64,000 bases of DNA, taken from Auanema rhodensis. Lineage: Eukaryota; Nematoda; Chromadorea; Rhabditida; Rhabditidae. Under the pieces are notes generated by a model. That model saw nothing but the letters and a program-made list of their open reading frames with translations, did no database searches and was not told the DNA's origin. How positions within the stretch are numbered: position 1 is the first letter of the stretch; each line of letters starts with the position of its first letter. Below are positions 51,451 to 62,324 of this stretch, piece by piece. The position numbers and the translations under genes were made by a program. The stretch is from positions 13,216,131 through 13,280,130 of the forward strand of contig OZ059894.1 in assembly GCA_964057225.1 (NCBI GenBank). Direction: 5' to 3'.

Positions 51451-54230
51451 ATTCATTGGTTCATTAAGATTTGAAACATTAAAAACGATCTTAATTTGAA
51501 TTTTCTGATACTAAGAAAATAAAACATGGAAATATTTTATAATTTTCCAATTCATTTTATTCCATTTTCTTCATTTAATCACGTATTTTGAAACAATCTC
51601 AAATTTTTACAATAGTTTTGAAACAATTCATTCGTTCTGTAAGATTTTAAACAGTGAAAAAAAAAAGTTTAAATATTTTGATACTCAAGAAATAAAACAT
51701 GAAAATATTTTATAATTTTCCAATTCATTTTACTCCATTTTCTTCATTTAATCACGTATTTTGAAACAATCTCATATTTTCACAATAGTTTTGAAACAAT
51801 TCATTCGTTCATTGAGATTTGAAACATTAAAAACGATCTTAATTTGAATTTTCTGATACTAAAAAAATAAAACATGGAAATATTTTATAATTTTCCAATT
51901 CATTTTACTCCATTTTCTTCATTTAATCACGTATTTTGAAACAATCTCAAATTTTTACAATAGTTTTGAAACAATTCATTCGTTCATTAAGATTTTAAAC
52001 AGTGAAAAAAAAAAGTTTGAATATTTTGAAACTCAAGAAATAAAACATGAAAATATTTTATAATTTTCCAATTCATTTTACTCCATTTTCTTCATTTAAT
52101 CACGTATTTTGAAACAATCTCATATTTTCACAATAGTTTTGAAACAATTCATTCGTTCATTAAGATTTTAAACAGTGAAAAAAAAAAGTTTGAATATTTT
52201 GATACTCAAGAAATAAAACATGAAAATATTTTATAATTTTCCAATTCATTTTACTCCATTTTCTTCATTTAATCACGTATTTTGAAACAATCTCAAATTT
52301 TTACAATAGTTTTGAAACAATTCATTCGTTCATTAAGATTTTAAACAGTGAAAAAAAAAAGTTTGAATATTTTGATACTCAAGAAATAAAACATGAAAAT
52401 ATTTTATAATATTCCAATTCATTTTACTCTATTTTCTTCATTTAATCATGTTTCTTGGAACAATTTTAAATTTTTACAATAATTTCGAAACTAATCATCC
52501 AGTTAATAATGTTTTTAACAGTAAAGAAGTTATAATTTTAAATATTTTGGTACTCAAAAAATAAAACATGAAAATATTTTAAAATTTTCCAATTCATTTT
52601 ACTCTATTTTCTTCATTTAATCACGTATTTTGAAACAATCTCAAATTTTTACAATAGTTTTGAAACAATTCATTCGTTCATTAAGATTTTAAACAGTGAA
52701 AAAAAAAAGTTTAAATATTTTGATACTCAAGAAATAAAACATGAAAATATTTTATAATTTTTCAATTCATTTTACTCCATTTTCTTCATTTAATCACGTA
52801 TTTTGAAACAATCTCATATTTTTACAATAGTTTTGAAACAATTCATTGGTTCATTAAGATTTGAAACATTAAAAACGATCTTAATTTGAATTTTCTGATA
52901 CTAAGAAAATAAAACATGGAAATATTTTATAATTTTCCAATTCATTTTATTCCATTTTCTTCATTTAATCACGTATTTTGAAACAATCTCAAATTTTTAC
53001 AATAGTTTTGAAACAATTCATTCGTTCTGTAAGATTTTAAACAGTGAAAAAAAAAAGTTTAAATATTTTGATACTCAAGAAATAAAACATGAAAATATTT
53101 TATAATTTTCCAATTCATTTTACTCCATTTTCTTCATTTAATCACGTATTTTGAAACAATCTCATATTTTCACAATAGTTTTGAAACAATTCATTCGTTC
53201 ATTGAGATTTGAAACATTAAAAACGATCTTAATTTGAATTTTCTGATACTAAAAAAATAAAACATGGAAATATTTTATAATTTTCCAATTCATTTTACTC
53301 CATTTTCTTCATTTAATCACGTATTTTGAAACAATCTCAAATTTTTACAATAGTTTTGAAACAATTCATTCGTTCATTAAGATTTTAAACAGTGAAAAAA
53401 AAAAGTTTGAATATTTTGAAACTCAAGAAATAAAACATGAAAATATTTTATAATTTTCCAATTCATTTTACTCCATTTTCTTCATTTAATCACGTATTTT
53501 GAAACAATCTCATATTTTCACAATAGTTTTGAAACAATTCATTCGTTCATTAAGATTTTAAACAGTGAAAAAAAAAAGTTTGAATATTTTGATACTCAAG
53601 AAATAAAACATGAAAATATTTTATAATTTTCCAATTCATTTTACTCCATTTTCTTCATTTAATCACGTATTTTGAAACAATCTCAAATTTTTACAATAGT
53701 TTTGAAACAATTCATTCGTTCATTAAGATTTTAAACAGTGAAAAAAAAAAGTTTGAATATTTTGATACTCAAGAAATAAAACATGAAAATATTTTATAAT
53801 ATTCCAATTCATTTTACTCTATTTTCTTCATTTAATCATGTTTCTTGGAACAATTTTAAATTTTTACAATAATTTCGAAACTAATCATCCAGTTAATAAT
53901 GTTTTTAACAGTAAAGAAGTTATAATTTTAAATATTTTGGTACTCAAAAAATAAAACATGAAAATATTTTAAAATTTTCCAATTCATTTTACTCTATTTT
54001 CTTCATTTAATCACGTATTTTGAAACAATCTCAAATTTTTACAATAGTTTTGAAACAATTCATTCGTTCATTAAGATTTTAAACAGTGAAAAAAAAAAGT
54101 TTAAATATTTTGATACTCAAGAAATAAAACATGAAAATATTTTAAAATTTTCCAATTCATTTTACTCTATTTTTTTCATTCAATCACGTATTTTGAAACA
54201 ATCTCATACTTTTACAATAATTTCGAAACA
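51451..54230. repeat. Eight-monomer higher-order repeat, ~1,390 bp, two copies
   Basis: The private variant ATTCATTGGT lies at 51451 and 52841, 1,390 bp apart, and the monomer order between and after these points repeats (TTTTCACAATAG monomers, then a TCATGTTTCTTGG monomer). This equals eight monomers. The right limit is approximate. Confidence 0.78.
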
Positions 54231-54930
54231 AATCATCCAGTTAATAATGTTTTTAACAGTAAAAAAGATATAATTTTGAATATTTTGATACTCAAGAAAT
54301 AAAACATGAAAATATTTTATAATTTTCCAATTCATTTTACTCCATTTTCTTCATTTAATCACGTATTTTGAAACAATCTCATATTTTTACAATAGTTTTG
54401 AAACAATTCATTCGTTCATTAAGATTTGAAACATTAAAAACGATCTTAATTTGAATTTTCTGATACTAAGAAAATAAAACATGGAAATATTTTATAATTT
54501 TCCAATTCATTTTACTCCATTTTCTTCATTTAATCACGTATTTTGAAACAATCTCAAATTTTTACAATAGTTTTGAAACAATTCATTCGTTCATTAAAAT
54601 TTTAAACAGTGAAAAAAAAAAGTTTGAATATTTTGAAACTCAAGAAATAAAACAGGAAAATATTTTATAATTTTCCAATTCATTTTACTCCATTTTCTTC
54701 ATTTAATCACGTATTTTGAAACAATCTCATACTTTTACAATAATTTCGAAACAAATCATCCAGTTAATAATGTTTTTAACAGTAAAAAAGATATAATTTT
54801 GAATATTTTGATACTCAAGAAATAAAACATGAAAATATTTTATAATTTTCCAATTCATTTTACTCCATTTTCTTCATTTAATCACGTATTTTGAAACAAT
54901 CTCATATTTTTACAATAGTTTTGAAACAAT

Positions 54931-57925
54931 TCATTCTTTCATTAAGATTTGAAACATTAAAAACGATCTTAATTTGAATTTTCTGATACTAAGAAAATAA
55001 AACATGGAAATATTTTATAATTTTCCAATTCATTTTATTCCATTTTCTTCATTTAATCACGTATTTTGAAACAATCTCAAATTTTTACAATAGTTTTGAA
55101 ACAATTCATTCGTTCTGTAAGATTTTAAACAGTGAAAAAAAAAAGTTTAAATATTTTGATACTCAAGAAATAAAACATGAAAATATTTTATAATTTTCCA
55201 ATTCATTTTACTCCATTTTCTTCATTTAATCACGTATTTTGAAACAATCTCATATTTTTACAATAGTCTTGAAACAATTCATTCGTTCATTAAGATTTTA
55301 AACAGTGAAAAAAAAAAGTTTAAATATTTTGATACTCAAGAAATAAAACATGAAAATATTTTAAAATTTTCCAATTCATTTTACTCTATTTTTTTCATTC
55401 AATCACGTATTTTGAAACAATCTCAAATTTTAACAATAGTTTTGAAACAATTCATTCGTTCTGTAAGATTTTAAACAGTGAAAAAAAAAGTTTAAATATT
55501 TTGATACTCAAGAAATAAAACATGAAAATATTTTATAATTTTCCAATTCATTTTACTCCATTTTCTTCATTTAATCACGTATTTTGAAACAATCTCAAAT
55601 TTTTACAATAGTTTTGAAACAATTCATTCGTTCATTAAGATTTGAAACATTAAAAACGATCTTAATTTGAATTTTCTGATACTAAGAAAATAAAACATGG
55701 AAATATTTTATAATTTTCCAATTCATTTTACTCTATTTTCTTCATTTAATCACGTATTTTGAAACAATCTCATATTTTCACAATAGTTTTAAAACAATTC
55801 ATTCGTTCATTGAGATTTGAAACATTAAAAACGATCTTAATTTGAATTTTCTGATACTAAGAAAATAAAACATGGAAATATTTTATAATTTTCCAATTCA
55901 TTTTATTCCATTTTCTTCATTTAATCACGTATTTTGAAACAATCTCAAATTTTTACAATAGTTTTGAAACAATTCATTCGTTCTGTAAAATTTTAAACAG
56001 TGAAAAAAAAAAGTTTAAATATTTTGATACTCAAGAAATAAAACATGAAAATATTTTATAATTTTCCAATTCATTTTACTCCATTTTCTTCATTTAATCA
56101 CGTATTTTGAAACAATCTCATATTTTTACAATAGTTTTGAAATAATTCATTCGTTCTGTAAGATTTTAAACAGTGAAAAAAAAAAGTTTGAATATTTTGA
56201 TACTCAAGAAATAAAACATGAAAATATTTTATAATTTTCCAATTCATTTTACTCCATTTTCTTCATTTAATCACGTATTTTGAAACAATCTCATATTTTT
56301 ACAATAGTTTTGAAACAATTCATTCGTTCATTGAGATTTGAAACATTAAAAACGATCTTAATTTGAATTTTCTGATACTAAAAAAATAAAACATGGAAAT
56401 ATTTTATAATTTTCCAATTCATTTTACTTCATTTTCTTCATTTAATCACGTATTTTGAAACAATCTCATATTTTTACAATAGTTTTGAAACAATTCATTC
56501 TTTCATTAAGATTTGAAACATTAAAAACGATCTTAATTTGAATTTTCTGATACTAAGAAAATAAAACATGGAAATATTTTATAATTTTCCAATTCATTTT
56601 ATTCCATTTTCTTCATTTAATCACGTATTTTGAAACAATCTCAAATTTTTACAATAGTTTTGAAACAATTCATTCGTTCTGTAAGATTTTAAACAGTGAA
56701 AAAAAAAAGTTTAAATATTTTGATACTCAAGAAATAAAACATGAAAATATTTTATAATTTTCCAATTCATTTTACTCCATTTTCTTCATTTAATCACGTA
56801 TTTTGAAACAATCTCATATTTTTACAATAGTCTTGAAACAATTCATTCGTTCATTAAGATTTTAAACAGTGAAAAAAAAAGTTTAAATATTTTGATACTC
56901 AAGAAATAAAACATGAAAATATTTTAAAATTTTCCAATTCATTTTACTCTATTTTTTTCATTCAATCACGTATTTTGAAACAATCTCAAATTTTAACAAT
57001 AGTTTTGAAACAATTCATTCGTTCTGTAAGATTTTAAACAGTGAAAAAAAAAGTTTAAATATTTTGATACTCAAGAAATAAAACATGAAAATATTTTATA
57101 ATTTTCCAATTCATTTTACTCCATTTTCTTCATTTAATCACGTATTTTGAAACAATCTCAAATTTTTACAATAGTTTTGAAACAATTCATTCGTTCATTA
57201 AGATTTGAAACATTAAAAACGATCTTAATTTGAATTTTCTGATACTAAGAAAATAAAACATGGAAATATTTTATAATTTTCCAATTCATTTTACTCTATT
57301 TTCTTCATTTAATCACGTATTTTGAAACAATCTCAAATTTTTACAATAGTTTTGAAACAATTCATTCGTTCTGTAAAATTTTAAACAGTGAAAAAAAAAA
57401 GTTTAAATATTTTGATACTCAAGAAATAAAACATGAAAATATTTTATAATTTTCCAATTTATTTTACTCCATTTTCTTCATTTAATCACGTATTTTGAAA
57501 CAATCTCATATTTTTACAATAGTTTTGAAACAATTCATTCGTTCTGTAAGATTTTAAACAGTGAAAAAAAAAAGTTTGAATATTTTGATACTCAAGAAAT
57601 AAAACATGAAAATATTTTATAATTTTCCAATTCATTTTACTCCATTTTCTTCATTTAATCACGTATTTTGAAACAATCTCATATTTTTACAATAGTTTTG
57701 AAACAATTCATTCGTTCATTGAGATTTGAAACATTAAAAACGATCTTAATTTGAATTTTCTGATACTAAAAAAATAAAACATGGAAATATTTTATAATTT
57801 TCCAATTCATTTTACTTCATTTTCTTCATTTAATCACGTATTTTGAAACAATCTCAAATTTTTACAATAGTTTTGAAACAATTCATTCGTTCATTAAGAT
57901 TTTAAACAGTGAAAAAAAAAAGTTT
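54931..57925. repeat. Nine-monomer higher-order repeat, ~1,564 bp
   Basis: TCATTCTTTC lies at 54931 and 56495, and CAATAGTCTT lies at 55261 and 56825; both pairs are 1,564 bp apart, nine monomers. The second copy is cut short by the array boundary at 57925 and lacks some of the monomers of the first copy. Confidence 0.78.
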
Positions 57926-58131
57926 ACTCACCAGATGTTCCTTCCTTATTGTCTCTTAAACACATCTGTCCATCTTAACCTTTTATGTTTAATTTTGTTG
58001 TCTTATTGCCTATAGTCTATTTATTCTTATAAATTTATTTAGCTCAATCAATAATCTTGTAAGTTGCAATCGTGGTCTAAATGGCTCATGACTCATTCGC
58101 CCACTCGCGCATCCTGCAAAATCTGGGAGAT
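57926..58131 (+). repeat. Truncated, diverged LTR fragment of the same BEL/Pao family
   Basis: About 206 bp match 40170-40380 of the 5' LTR, from ACTCACCAGATGTTCC to CTGGGAGAT. Scattered substitutions and small indels put it at very roughly 8 % divergence by eye, against a single difference between the two full LTRs. Both ends are cut: satellite lies on the left and gypsy-like sequence on the right. It records an older insertion at the array edge. Confidence 0.88.
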
Positions 58132-58324
58132 CAAATCTTAATGTTTCATTCACAACAAATCAATCTAAGAGTTAATAACACGGAACATTAATATCCAAAC
58201 CAAGGATATTACAGATGAGTACAGAGTAAGAACGGTTTTGGATAATAGATCCAAGAAAATTAAGAAGAGACCCGCGAATTCCAATAGATTTCAATTTTGC
58301 TAAGAGATGTAGGAATTCAAGTTA
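58132..58324. other. Unassigned AT-rich stretch before the integrase remnant
   Basis: No ORF of note. It starts CAAATCTTAATGTTTC, a sequence also found inside the nearby gypsy-like LTR (about 59264-59280), so the first bases may be a scrap of that LTR. The rest may be eroded pol sequence, but I could not recognise any motif. Confidence 0.4.
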
Positions 58325-58898
58325 ATGTGCAACGAATTTGAAATTGAACAAACCTTCTCTCTGCCATATCACAAAAATACAAATGGTCAAGTGGAACGAC
58401 TACATCGAACCATCCAGGAATGTTTATCCACTTGTGCTGAAAACCGTGTCTCCCAATGGGAATCACAATTATCTAAAATCACATTTGCATTAAATACAAT
58501 TCCGAGTACAACTACCGGAATCAACCCATACATTACTCTATTTGGAAGAGACGCACGGCTACCTATGGATCGCCAACTACCAGGACAACCTATTCTTATT
58601 GGAAAGAAATGAAAATCGGAAAAATACCTGGAATTCTATTCAAGAGAAAATTAAACAAAAATCAATTGAACAGCAACATCGACTGAATAATAGTAACCGA
58701 ATAGCATCACGTACATTTGAATTAGGTGGAATGGTACTATTAAAGGATATGACGGTTCACGGCAAATTGCGACCTACTTATAAAGGACCGTTCAAAATTA
58801 CAGGCGTATACAACTCATATGTGGAATTGGAAACAAGTCACGGGAAGATGAGAAAAGTACATGAGGATCTCATCAAAAAGCTTGCTGCAACATTATGA
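58325..58898 (+). pseudogene. C-terminal integrase remnant of a Ty3/gypsy-like element
   Basis: Two overlapping frames make up the end of an integrase. The first (58325-58612) has the end of the catalytic core, with NTNGQVERLHRTIQE carrying the expected Glu, then INPYITLFGRDARLPMD. The second (meaningful from about 58612 to 58898) has the C-terminal domain, with VLLKD...GKLRPTYKGPF. A frameshift near 58610 separates them. The first two catalytic Asp residues and the zinc-binding domain are missing upstream. The stop at 58896-58898 lies only 22 bp before an LTR-like start, so no envelope gene follows integrase in this copy. Confidence 0.85.
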
Positions 58899-58920
58899 AA
58901 AATTTTACAAACATTATACC

Positions 58921-59494
58921 TGTGAGGACACAGGACTTCGAGAGCGGTAGCATGTAATACTTTATAATTCTGTACTTTATTCTTTCTATAATTTTTATGT
59001 ATTTCTTCATTCTGTATTTTATATTTCATAATTCTAATTTCTTGTCTTAGTGTATTATGTTATCAGTTATATTTTACAACCTCAGCATTTTCCAAGATAA
59101 TTACAATTGTCATTGACAACTTAAAACCTTGCGTGGAAAATGCTGATAACATTCGCTATATAAGCTTGCCATTCAACTGAATCTTCAGTTGGCGGACTTA
59201 TCTTCATCTTTAAATTGTTTATTGTTTAAATGTTTTTTATTTATAATAAATCTTTCTTCCTTTCTCAAATCTTAATGTTTCTTCCTCAAATCTTAATATT
59301 TTATGGAGATAATTACAATTGTCATTGACAACTGAAAACCTTGCGTGGAAAATGCTGATAACATTCGCTATATAAGCTTGCCATTCAACTGATTCTTCAG
59401 TTGGCGGACTTATCTTCATCTCTTAATTGTTTATTGTTTAAATGTTTTTCATCCATAATAAATCTTTCTCTCTTCCTCAAATCCTTATATTACA
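58921..59494 (+). repeat. Probable LTR of the Ty3/gypsy-like element with internal tandem duplication
   Basis: Starts TGTGAGGACACAGG directly after the integrase remnant and ends CTTATATTACA, followed by a possible primer-binding site (TGGAGGTTCCACC, 59495-59507). It carries two TATATAA boxes (59157-59163 and 59369-59375) and two AATAAA signals (59245-59250 and 59457-59462), because a 212-bp segment is duplicated in tandem. The limits are inferred from TG...CA and context; a second LTR is not in the window. It serves as 3' LTR of the upstream remnant and perhaps as 5' LTR of the element downstream. Confidence 0.65.
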
Positions 59495-59500
59495 TGGAGG
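59096..59500 (+). repeat. 212-bp tandem direct duplication within the gypsy-like LTR
   Basis: 59096-59307 and 59308-59500 are direct repeats starting GATAATTACAATTGTCATTG. Each includes CTGATAA, TATATAA, a CAACTGA...TCAGTTG hairpin just after the TATA box, and AATAAA. Small differences exist (ACTTAAAACC against ACTGAAAACC; TTTTATGGAG against TTACATGGAG). Each copy could be a core promoter plus poly(A) unit. Confidence 0.88.
59157..59163 (+). promoter_or_regulatory. TATA box, first copy in the gypsy-like LTR
   Basis: TATATAA in CGCTATATAAGCTTGCC, followed 10 bp later by the perfect hairpin CAACTGAA-TC-TTCAGTTG (59174-59191). The duplicate lies at 59369-59375 with a slightly imperfect hairpin. 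Confidence 0.6.
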
Positions 59501-60310
59501 TTCCACCCTAGAATCTTTTTACGATTTTCGAACTCGAATAAATTATGAATCATCATTCAGTTAAACAGAATTTTTTTTTGAGCTTTTTCCCTGGGCTACC
59601 GCTTCTCTTTCCAATTCAGTACAAAGGGTCTCACTTATTTTTTAAAAACAGGGTATATTTTGCGCAAGGGTGAGATACTGAATTGGCCAACTTTTCGATT
59701 TTTTTTGTTTCTGCGCAGATGTATTTTGATTTTTCATTGTGGCGGAAAATATATATTATTTTTTGGAAATGAAAAAGCTGTTTGATATAAGCAAAATTGG
59801 ACCTTGAGAGAGTCAATTTGCGAAATTTTTGATAAAGATTACAAGTTTGTTCTAACAGAATGGCCACTGTAAGAAAATAACACCCGCTGTATCATTTGTC
59901 ATATTTGAATTTAAACCTTTCTCTCCTAATTTTTGATTGTTGATTCAAGTTGAAACAAAGAATTTAGAATTTGAAAGATGCCTTGTTTGGTAATTCATTG
60001 TTATTCAGTAACAATTGAGATTTTGATTTGTCCGCCATACTCACTTCTCTAATTTATGAATCACATTGTCATATAATCATATCCTATTATCATCTTACTA
60101 ATTAATTATTCACTATTGTTATTCACATTTTTTTTCCACTCTATAGTTTTTTTTTCTATAAATTCATTGATTAATTTTCAACCCATATTATTATATATAT
60201 ACACATTTTTTTTTTATCACATTATTCACTACTAACTATTCTTATCTTGTTTATTAACTTATTCCACTATTTTTTTTCACATTGTAGATTGTCCTAACTT
60301 TTCTCCTTTC
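59495..60310 (+). other. Non-coding leader between gypsy-like LTR and coding remains
   Basis: About 0.8 kb of AT-rich sequence without a convincing ORF. It begins with a possible primer-binding site. It contains an inverted repeat, CCAATTCAGTA...TCTCAC (59611-59634) against GTGAGATACTGAATTGG (59670-59686), that could fold into a stem. From about 60120 it has long T-runs and possible 3' splice sites (for example TTTTTTTTCACATTGTAG ending at 60287). No Gag-like sequence is seen here, although gag would be expected in this position. Confidence 0.55.
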
Positions 60311-60315
60311 CCAAA

Positions 60316-62324
60316 ACGGCAACCTCTGAGAATAACCATACGGGTACGCCTTTCCGTACATCTCAAAAACTAAGAGACAAGAGAAATCGTATTTCTCGAT
60401 TTCCTTTTCCCGATAGTGACGACTCAACGATTTAAGTCCATCGGACGACGATAAAACGCCAACACACTTGGCTGTAACACCGAAAAAAGAAAAAGCTCCT
60501 CAGCGCAAAAAAGTTCCTCTGAAACTCCTGCTCATAGGAATAATCGCAACAACTATCCAAGAGAATCTCGAGGAGACAATTACCCAAGAGAAAATAAACA
60601 CAACTACCCAAAAGAAAATAGAGACAACTATCCAAGAGAAAATAGAGACAAGTATCCAAGAGAGAATCAAGAGAATCAAAGACGATGGAAACCTCGATTC
60701 AATATAAATACTATTGCATTACCATTCCTGCTCACAACAATAATCTGCACTTTTTTATGTTTCGCTCATAAAGGAGGAATTTTGATGACACCACCAGAGA
60801 TATCAGGATGCCAACGAAAAGCAATTCAACAAGCTCATCAAGTTAACATTGAATTGTTTATACCTAAACAAACCGTCGTAACATGGGAAGCGTGGAAATG
60901 TTACACACGCATCTAGCGATTCTGTGTAACGGATCAATTTTGGTTCCGAGAAAGCAATGACACATTATTGCTAATGGATATGTATCTGTGAAAGAATGCC
61001 GTATAGCTGCTCGAGACAAGAAATGGAAAAATGAAAAACTGTTAAGCCCTAATCCACTAAGACCAAGTCTATGCAATAAAATTAAAACTGTTGGATAACT
61101 GGACACTCAGAAGCCGAAAAACCATTTTTGGAATACCGATGCCTTCAAATAAAGAAGATCTCTATAGCCGTAACATCAACATTGAAGCAAAAGAATTAAC
61201 TGACTTAATGTCCTGGTTTTCAAAGCCAGCACCTGAAGATACTTCAAAAAGAGTATTCAGTCGCTCTATCACCACTAAGACTACGTCAACTGCACGATTT
61301 CTCAGTGCTACCTCAAAGCCTGTTGTAAATACATCATCTACTATAAAACAAGCAATTAGTACTACTTCAAGGATGACATCAAAGCAACCCATGATTGGAA
61401 GCATAGAGAAAGCTCAAGAATTATTTGGCGCTCATTTAACTGATCATCAGAATACTATACTTCGACATCGAGATGCATTAACTACTATCAACAAGCTCAA
61501 TTATGGATTCGAACGAATGAGAACCATATTGGTCGAAAAATTTCATCATCAGCATCACAGCATATGTCATGCTCAACTGGAACTTATTAAGACATAGCAA
61601 GCTATATTTAATATCAATCCTACAATTGCTATCAGATCTATTATGCAACGAGATGATATAGTTGCTCGAATAATTGGACAAAATCTTATTCGGGTTTCAA
61701 CCTGTCAACCAATAGTCAACCACATACAAAGATAAGTGTTATTTGGAAACACCCGTCATAACGGATGATGACCGCCTCTACTTTGCACCTCAAGATTCAG
61801 CAGATCTAGAATCATATGGAACTGAAATTCCATGCGAAACAGTAGGAAACGATATATGGAAAGAAGATGGAGAATGGAAATCTCTCAATGGAATTACAAA
61901 CGTGACTGAATTGAACATTGGTTCAGATCATTATCCCGATCTAGCAGCCATTCGATTTTCACAAAGAAATCTTTACGAGAACATCACCGATGAAAACTTA
62001 GTTAGAACAATAAGCCTAACATATGGACATATTTTCGCTACCGATCCTCATAGAATTTTTCTACGAGTTATCACGAATCGAGACAATTTGCCAGGCTTAT
62101 CAGAATGGTTTACAAAAAGTAACGAACTTCTTAGTTCTACTCAAAATATTGCATCATCACTATGGGAACGAGGAGTTGATTTCTTTGCGGGATCCCTCAA
62201 CAGAATGTTCATCTCTGCAGGTATCATGATAGTTATATCAATCTTTGGATCAGCATTATACATTATTGTTGTATCTTATATCAAAGAGAAAGTTCCTATC
62301 TTAAAAAAATGTGAATGCAGTTGA
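60316..62324 (+). pseudogene. Broken membrane-glycoprotein (envelope-like) gene upstream of pol
   Basis: Coding remains spread over all three frames, with stops at 60433, 60914, 61096, 61595 and 61733. In order: a basic Ser/Asp-rich N-terminal part; a tandem octapeptide region (60551-60673); a hydrophobic anchor or signal (about 60710-60765, LPFLLTTIICTFLCFA); a Cys- and Trp-containing ectodomain (WEAWKC near 60892, KECRIAAR near 60991); a Ser/Thr-rich linker and helical segment (61200-61595); a second Cys-containing part (61743-62150); and a C-terminal membrane span (about 62212-62286, IMIVISIFGSALYIIVV) with a short basic tail. The layout is that of a type I glycoprotein. The last Cys-containing part is faintly like class III (gB/chuvirus-type) envelopes, but I cannot name the family. 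It is non-functional as it stands. Confidence 0.6.
60551..60673 (+). repeat. 24-bp tandem repeat encoding an YPREN-type octapeptide
   Basis: One 27-bp unit and four 24-bp units (starts 60551, 60578, 60602, 60626, 60650). In the frame that continues into the membrane segment they read as variants of NYPRENRD, a hydrophilic and basic repeat. The other frame gives TIQEKIET-type repeats, which is a shadow. Confidence 0.75.

Larger units (their letters stand above)
49281..57925. repeat. AT-rich ~174 bp satellite array (right block)
   Basis: Direct continuation of the left array after the BEL insertion, about 50 monomers of the same families. Local variants such as TTTTCACAATAG, AATTTAAATTTTC and ATTCATTGGTTC are absent or rare in the left block. 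The block ends at AAAAAGTTT (57925), where a truncated LTR piece begins. No genes were seen. Confidence 0.97.

Noticed and set aside
1..57925. CENP-B box in the satellite
   Set aside because: No match to the TTCG...CGGG pattern; the monomers have almost no GC-rich sequence.
58919..58934. CCTGTG-AGGA-CACAGG inverted repeat at the start of the gypsy-like LTR as a functional site
   Set aside because: Short, overlaps the inferred LTR border, and is easily due to chance. Kept only as a landmark.
59495..59507. TGGAGGTTCCACC as a primer-binding site for a named tRNA
   Set aside because: The position after TTACA fits, but the implied tRNA 3' end does not line up cleanly with the T-stem and acceptor, so no tRNA identity is claimed.
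60468..60707. 79-codon ORF rich in TIQEKIET repeats
   Set aside because: The start lies in one frame of the broken gene, and the repeat part is the wrong frame of the YPREN repeat that continues into the membrane segment.
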